Of a stretch of 64,000 nt of DNA, positions 61,314-64,000 are shown piece by piece (the first letter of the stretch is position 1; the number at the start of each line of letters is the position of its first letter). The notes under the pieces are model-generated. The model saw only the letters and a list, made by a program, of their open reading frames with translations, did no database searches and had not been told where the DNA came from. Made by a program: the position numbers and the translations under genes. The DNA comes from Dactylonectria macrodidyma (Eukaryota > Ascomycota > Sordariomycetes > Hypocreales > Nectriaceae), in the NCBI GenBank assembly GCA_020744425.1, contig JAGMUV010000001.1:868001-932000 (forward strand). The letters are read 5' to 3'.

Positions 61314-64000
61314 GGTGATGGACGTCGTGGCAATTCCGAGCCAAAATAACAAGGTTGGTGACAATATCGCGCCACAAGCAATACCTTACAGATCAATTGT
61401 TGCTTCCTTTGTCCTTGAGCAAGTGGGTTGGCAGGGCAAGGACGGAAGCAGTGCACAAGATCCCACGAGGGGACGGGCTTGGGAAGGGCTCAGGAATGGT
61501 TGTTTGCTTTGAGAAGGAGGGGCGCCTCGAAGTTTGTATCTTAGCGTTGGCTGGTGGACGGGACGAAAGCTCCAGCCCGACGGGAACGAGTCAACTTAGC
61601 AGGCGGGAGCTAGACAAAGCCGGCGACCACAAACTGCACTGGGACGACTTAATGCTGTGTAAAGAATGAGGGGGAAGGAGATCACGATCACAGGACTGAA
61701 CGCAATGGAATTTCAAGAATAGAGTTGGTAGAAAATAAAATCGAAATAAGCTGCAATCTTTGATCTCCCCCCTTCGCTACGCCTAACAAAGACGCCAGGG
61801 CCCAAGACAAAGGCCCCAAAGACACAGGCCTAAAAAGACACAGGGGGTGGTCACTCACAACCCGTCTTCTTCAGCAAAATGCCTGTCAAGTCCACATCCC
61901 GAGACCTGGCCATGTAAACATCACGTGGAGTTCGCCAACATCACTGTGCAGGGCCTAGGGTATAGCGGACCTCATAGCGGCCTTAGCGGACCTTAGCGAC
62001 GACCTTCAGCGAACGGAGCAGCGGTCTTAGTGCTGCCTAGGCCCTGTTGGCCTCCCCTGGTTGCTGCAGGCCGGTTTTGGTGCCTCCAAGACCCGGGAAC
62101 CGGCTCTCATTTGGGACGATCCCCCTGGCCAGCTCATCTCATCCCTGAGCAATGGGGCATTTGCTGACTTGAATCAATCGTCATTGTTTTCGCCCGAAGC
62201 CATGCTGAGTTGGAGTCTTTTTGCCGGATTGGACCCCCTGAAATCGCCACCCTAAACCAGAGAGGGAGAGCTTGAACTCTCTTCTCAGGGGCCGACCGAC
62301 TATTCATCTCATCTCGCATCCATATAGGTACATTTGGCTCATGTTTTCCTTTCCTGACATCTCAACTGCGTGCACAAAGTGTACACGAGACAAAAGCAGT
62401 GAGTGGAACACCCTCCGCATTTCAAGATGGACTGACATCTCTAGGACCCCCGGGCTCAATCCCCGTCTGAAGTGATTGAGGCGTTACATTTTCGTCCCCA
62501 AAGGGGCGGTCCGCTCCCGGTAGCACCGCTTTATGAAACACCCCCGTCCAAAATGAGAATCACGACTAGAAAAGTTGTCGTTTACCCTAGGAGACTACCC
62601 GATTTGTTGCCGCTTTTACCTGAAATGGTAAAAAGTTTCTTTGTGCAAGATGCTGTTCGACTGACACACTGCATGGTCTGTGCAAGCGGTGTGTTCGTCC
62701 TTCACCACACGTTGAGTTTCGATATGTCCACCATCGACTGACAGAGTACAAATCTGGAACTCGACTCGCAGCAGAAAGAGGCATCAGACGCAGTCATGTA
62801 TAATATCACTGAATTAAAACATCAGAAACATGGCTAGGGAGACCTGCTGAACCGCAAGACGCTGTAGTAGCGTTCTCAATCCCCGCCGCTCGCTTTTGCC
62901 GCGCAACTGCAGCATCATTACACTACGGCCACTTATTCGCAACCGTCGATCCGAGACATTCCTGCCTCACAACCCTAGCTGACGCTCAATAGCTAGTGGA
63001 TTGGCCTATTGGCAGTGATGTCAAACTACATCAAATACTCAGTAGATCAGCGCATTAGGCGTTTTCTTACCTAGTTGGATGCCTTGATCCATAAAAGCGG
63101 CGATGCGTCACAGTCAAGCTCAAGCTGTATAGCAACCACCACCATGCCACTATCACACTACTTTGACTGAAAGTGTTCTCTCTTGTTTCAAGTCAGGACC
63201 TGGTCTCACACTAAGACGGAACTATTGAGGATGGTGAAGGATAGTAAACAGCCATTGCAAGTTTCGAGACCCAAAACACTCCAATTCGAACCTAAAGGCG
63301 GCACAAACCAGACAAAGACACCTCATGATAAGCACATCTGGCCACCATCACTTGGGTAGCATTGGTTTGCTTTTTCTCTCAACCATCACCTTATTTCACA
63401 GTTCCTTCTCACCCGTATCAATTTCCACCAACTACGGCCTCTAGGTTTCAAGTTTGAGCTCCTGCCTTTGCCGGCGCATACTTTCAACGGCGTTGTCTCT
63501 GCGACGGGCTTAGGCGCGGCAAACCTAAATGAGATGGTGACACTCAGCTTTCCTTTCCCCACTCAGTCACATCACCAACAGCTTCCTTTTGGCTATTTTG
63601 TTTGTCCCGACCCTTGCCGACACTTAACTCGGGCGATATGATCTAGATTCACTACAGGCCAGTGCTGCACCTCGCTCATCGTCTGTGCCCCTCTGACTTG
63701 GCGGCGTGGATCCGCGCATGCGCCGCCCCCGCATGTTTGACCACGCGGGACCAGAGTCAGTGCCCTTCAACGACCGTTTATAGTGGTTCTTGACCAGATT
63801 GCTAGTACGGTCCCTGAAACTATTTGCTTCGGATTAGTCACTCGAAAAGGAAGTTCACAGAATCGAGCATCTAACACAGAGTTACAGTTTTGCCACCCGC
63901 CTTTGCTTCTTCCGACCTCAATGTTCTAGAGTCTTCATTCTCATCTGCTTGAATAGTCGACCATGGCATTTCCATGGGCTGATGAAAGAAATGGCGACCA
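61314..64000. other. Non-coding region at the right end
   Basis: 2.7 kb with the LRR gene promoter at its left end and otherwise no supportable gene. Short imperfect repeats lie at 61803-61850 (AAGACACAGG-type, three units) and 61963-62014 (TAGCGGACCT-type). The open frames at 62061-62255, 62272-62475 and 62472-62741 are short and without motifs. A gene may begin beyond the window edge: an ATG near 63963 (plus) opens a frame that runs off the end, too short to judge. Confidence 0.45.
61963..62014 (+). repeat. Imperfect tandem TAGCGGACCT-type repeat
   Basis: Four to five diverged units (TAGCGGACCT, TAGCGGCCT, TAGCGGACCT, TAGCGACGACCT) follow one another in non-coding DNA upstream of the LRR gene. 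They resemble a short minisatellite or a cluster of binding sites. Confidence 0.6.

Overview
The window is chromosomal DNA of a filamentous ascomycete (Pezizomycotina, probably Sordariomycetes; the genus cannot be fixed from sequence alone). The evidence is protein genes split by short 48-102 nt introns with GTAAGT/GTGAGT-type donors, CTAAC/CTGAC branch points and CAG/TAG acceptors, together with families typical of these fungi: a LaeA-like methyltransferase, a full-length ABCC pump, a PDR-type ABCG pump, and a WSC-domain GPI protein. I support 13 protein-coding genes. I see no convincing rRNA, tRNA, CRISPR or intact transposon. Gene density is low, and well over half of the window is non-coding.

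Layout. 1-10.7 kb holds one gene, a secreted WSC/Cys-rich/Ser-Gly-repeat GPI-type surface protein (2476-4354), then a 6.3 kb gene-poor stretch. 10.7-23.2 kb is an accessory-looking block: a LaeA/UMTA-like SAM methyltransferase (10679-12210, four exons), an ABCC transporter (13434-17956, three exons) and a convergent PDR/ABCG transporter (18686-23160, minus strand, with a tiny terminal exon). No polyketide synthase, NRPS or terpene synthase is visible. The block could act in chemical defence or export, but it is not a biosynthetic cluster by itself. 26.5-32.5 kb carries a three-exon coiled-coil protein, a METTL21-type methyltransferase (both minus) and a HAD-family hydrolase (plus), separated by an AT-rich stretch.

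37.2-51.2 kb has a conserved Pro/Ser-rich fungal protein (minus) and, 12.1 kb away and divergently oriented, a small Cys-rich protein with C2H2-like and Zn2Cys6-like zinc ligand patterns. The 12.1 kb between them shows no gene but many low-complexity tracts. 52-61.3 kb is a run of four minus-strand genes: a Ser-rich conserved protein, a TANGO2/NRDE-domain protein with a tandem duplicate of its terminal coding segment, a small three-exon protein, and a large leucine-rich-repeat protein. The last 2.7 kb is non-coding.

The observations most worth a second look are the duplicated TANGO2 C-terminal segment (possible alternative last exon), the repeated C-x4-C hairpin array beside a 229-residue Ser-Gly tract, the small mixed zinc-finger protein behind a 12 kb intergenic region, an alternative acceptor in the LaeA-like gene that would truncate it at motif I, and the pairing of a LaeA-like regulator with two drug pumps. 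Exon boundaries were worked out by reading frame and splice consensus. No expression data or database searches were available.
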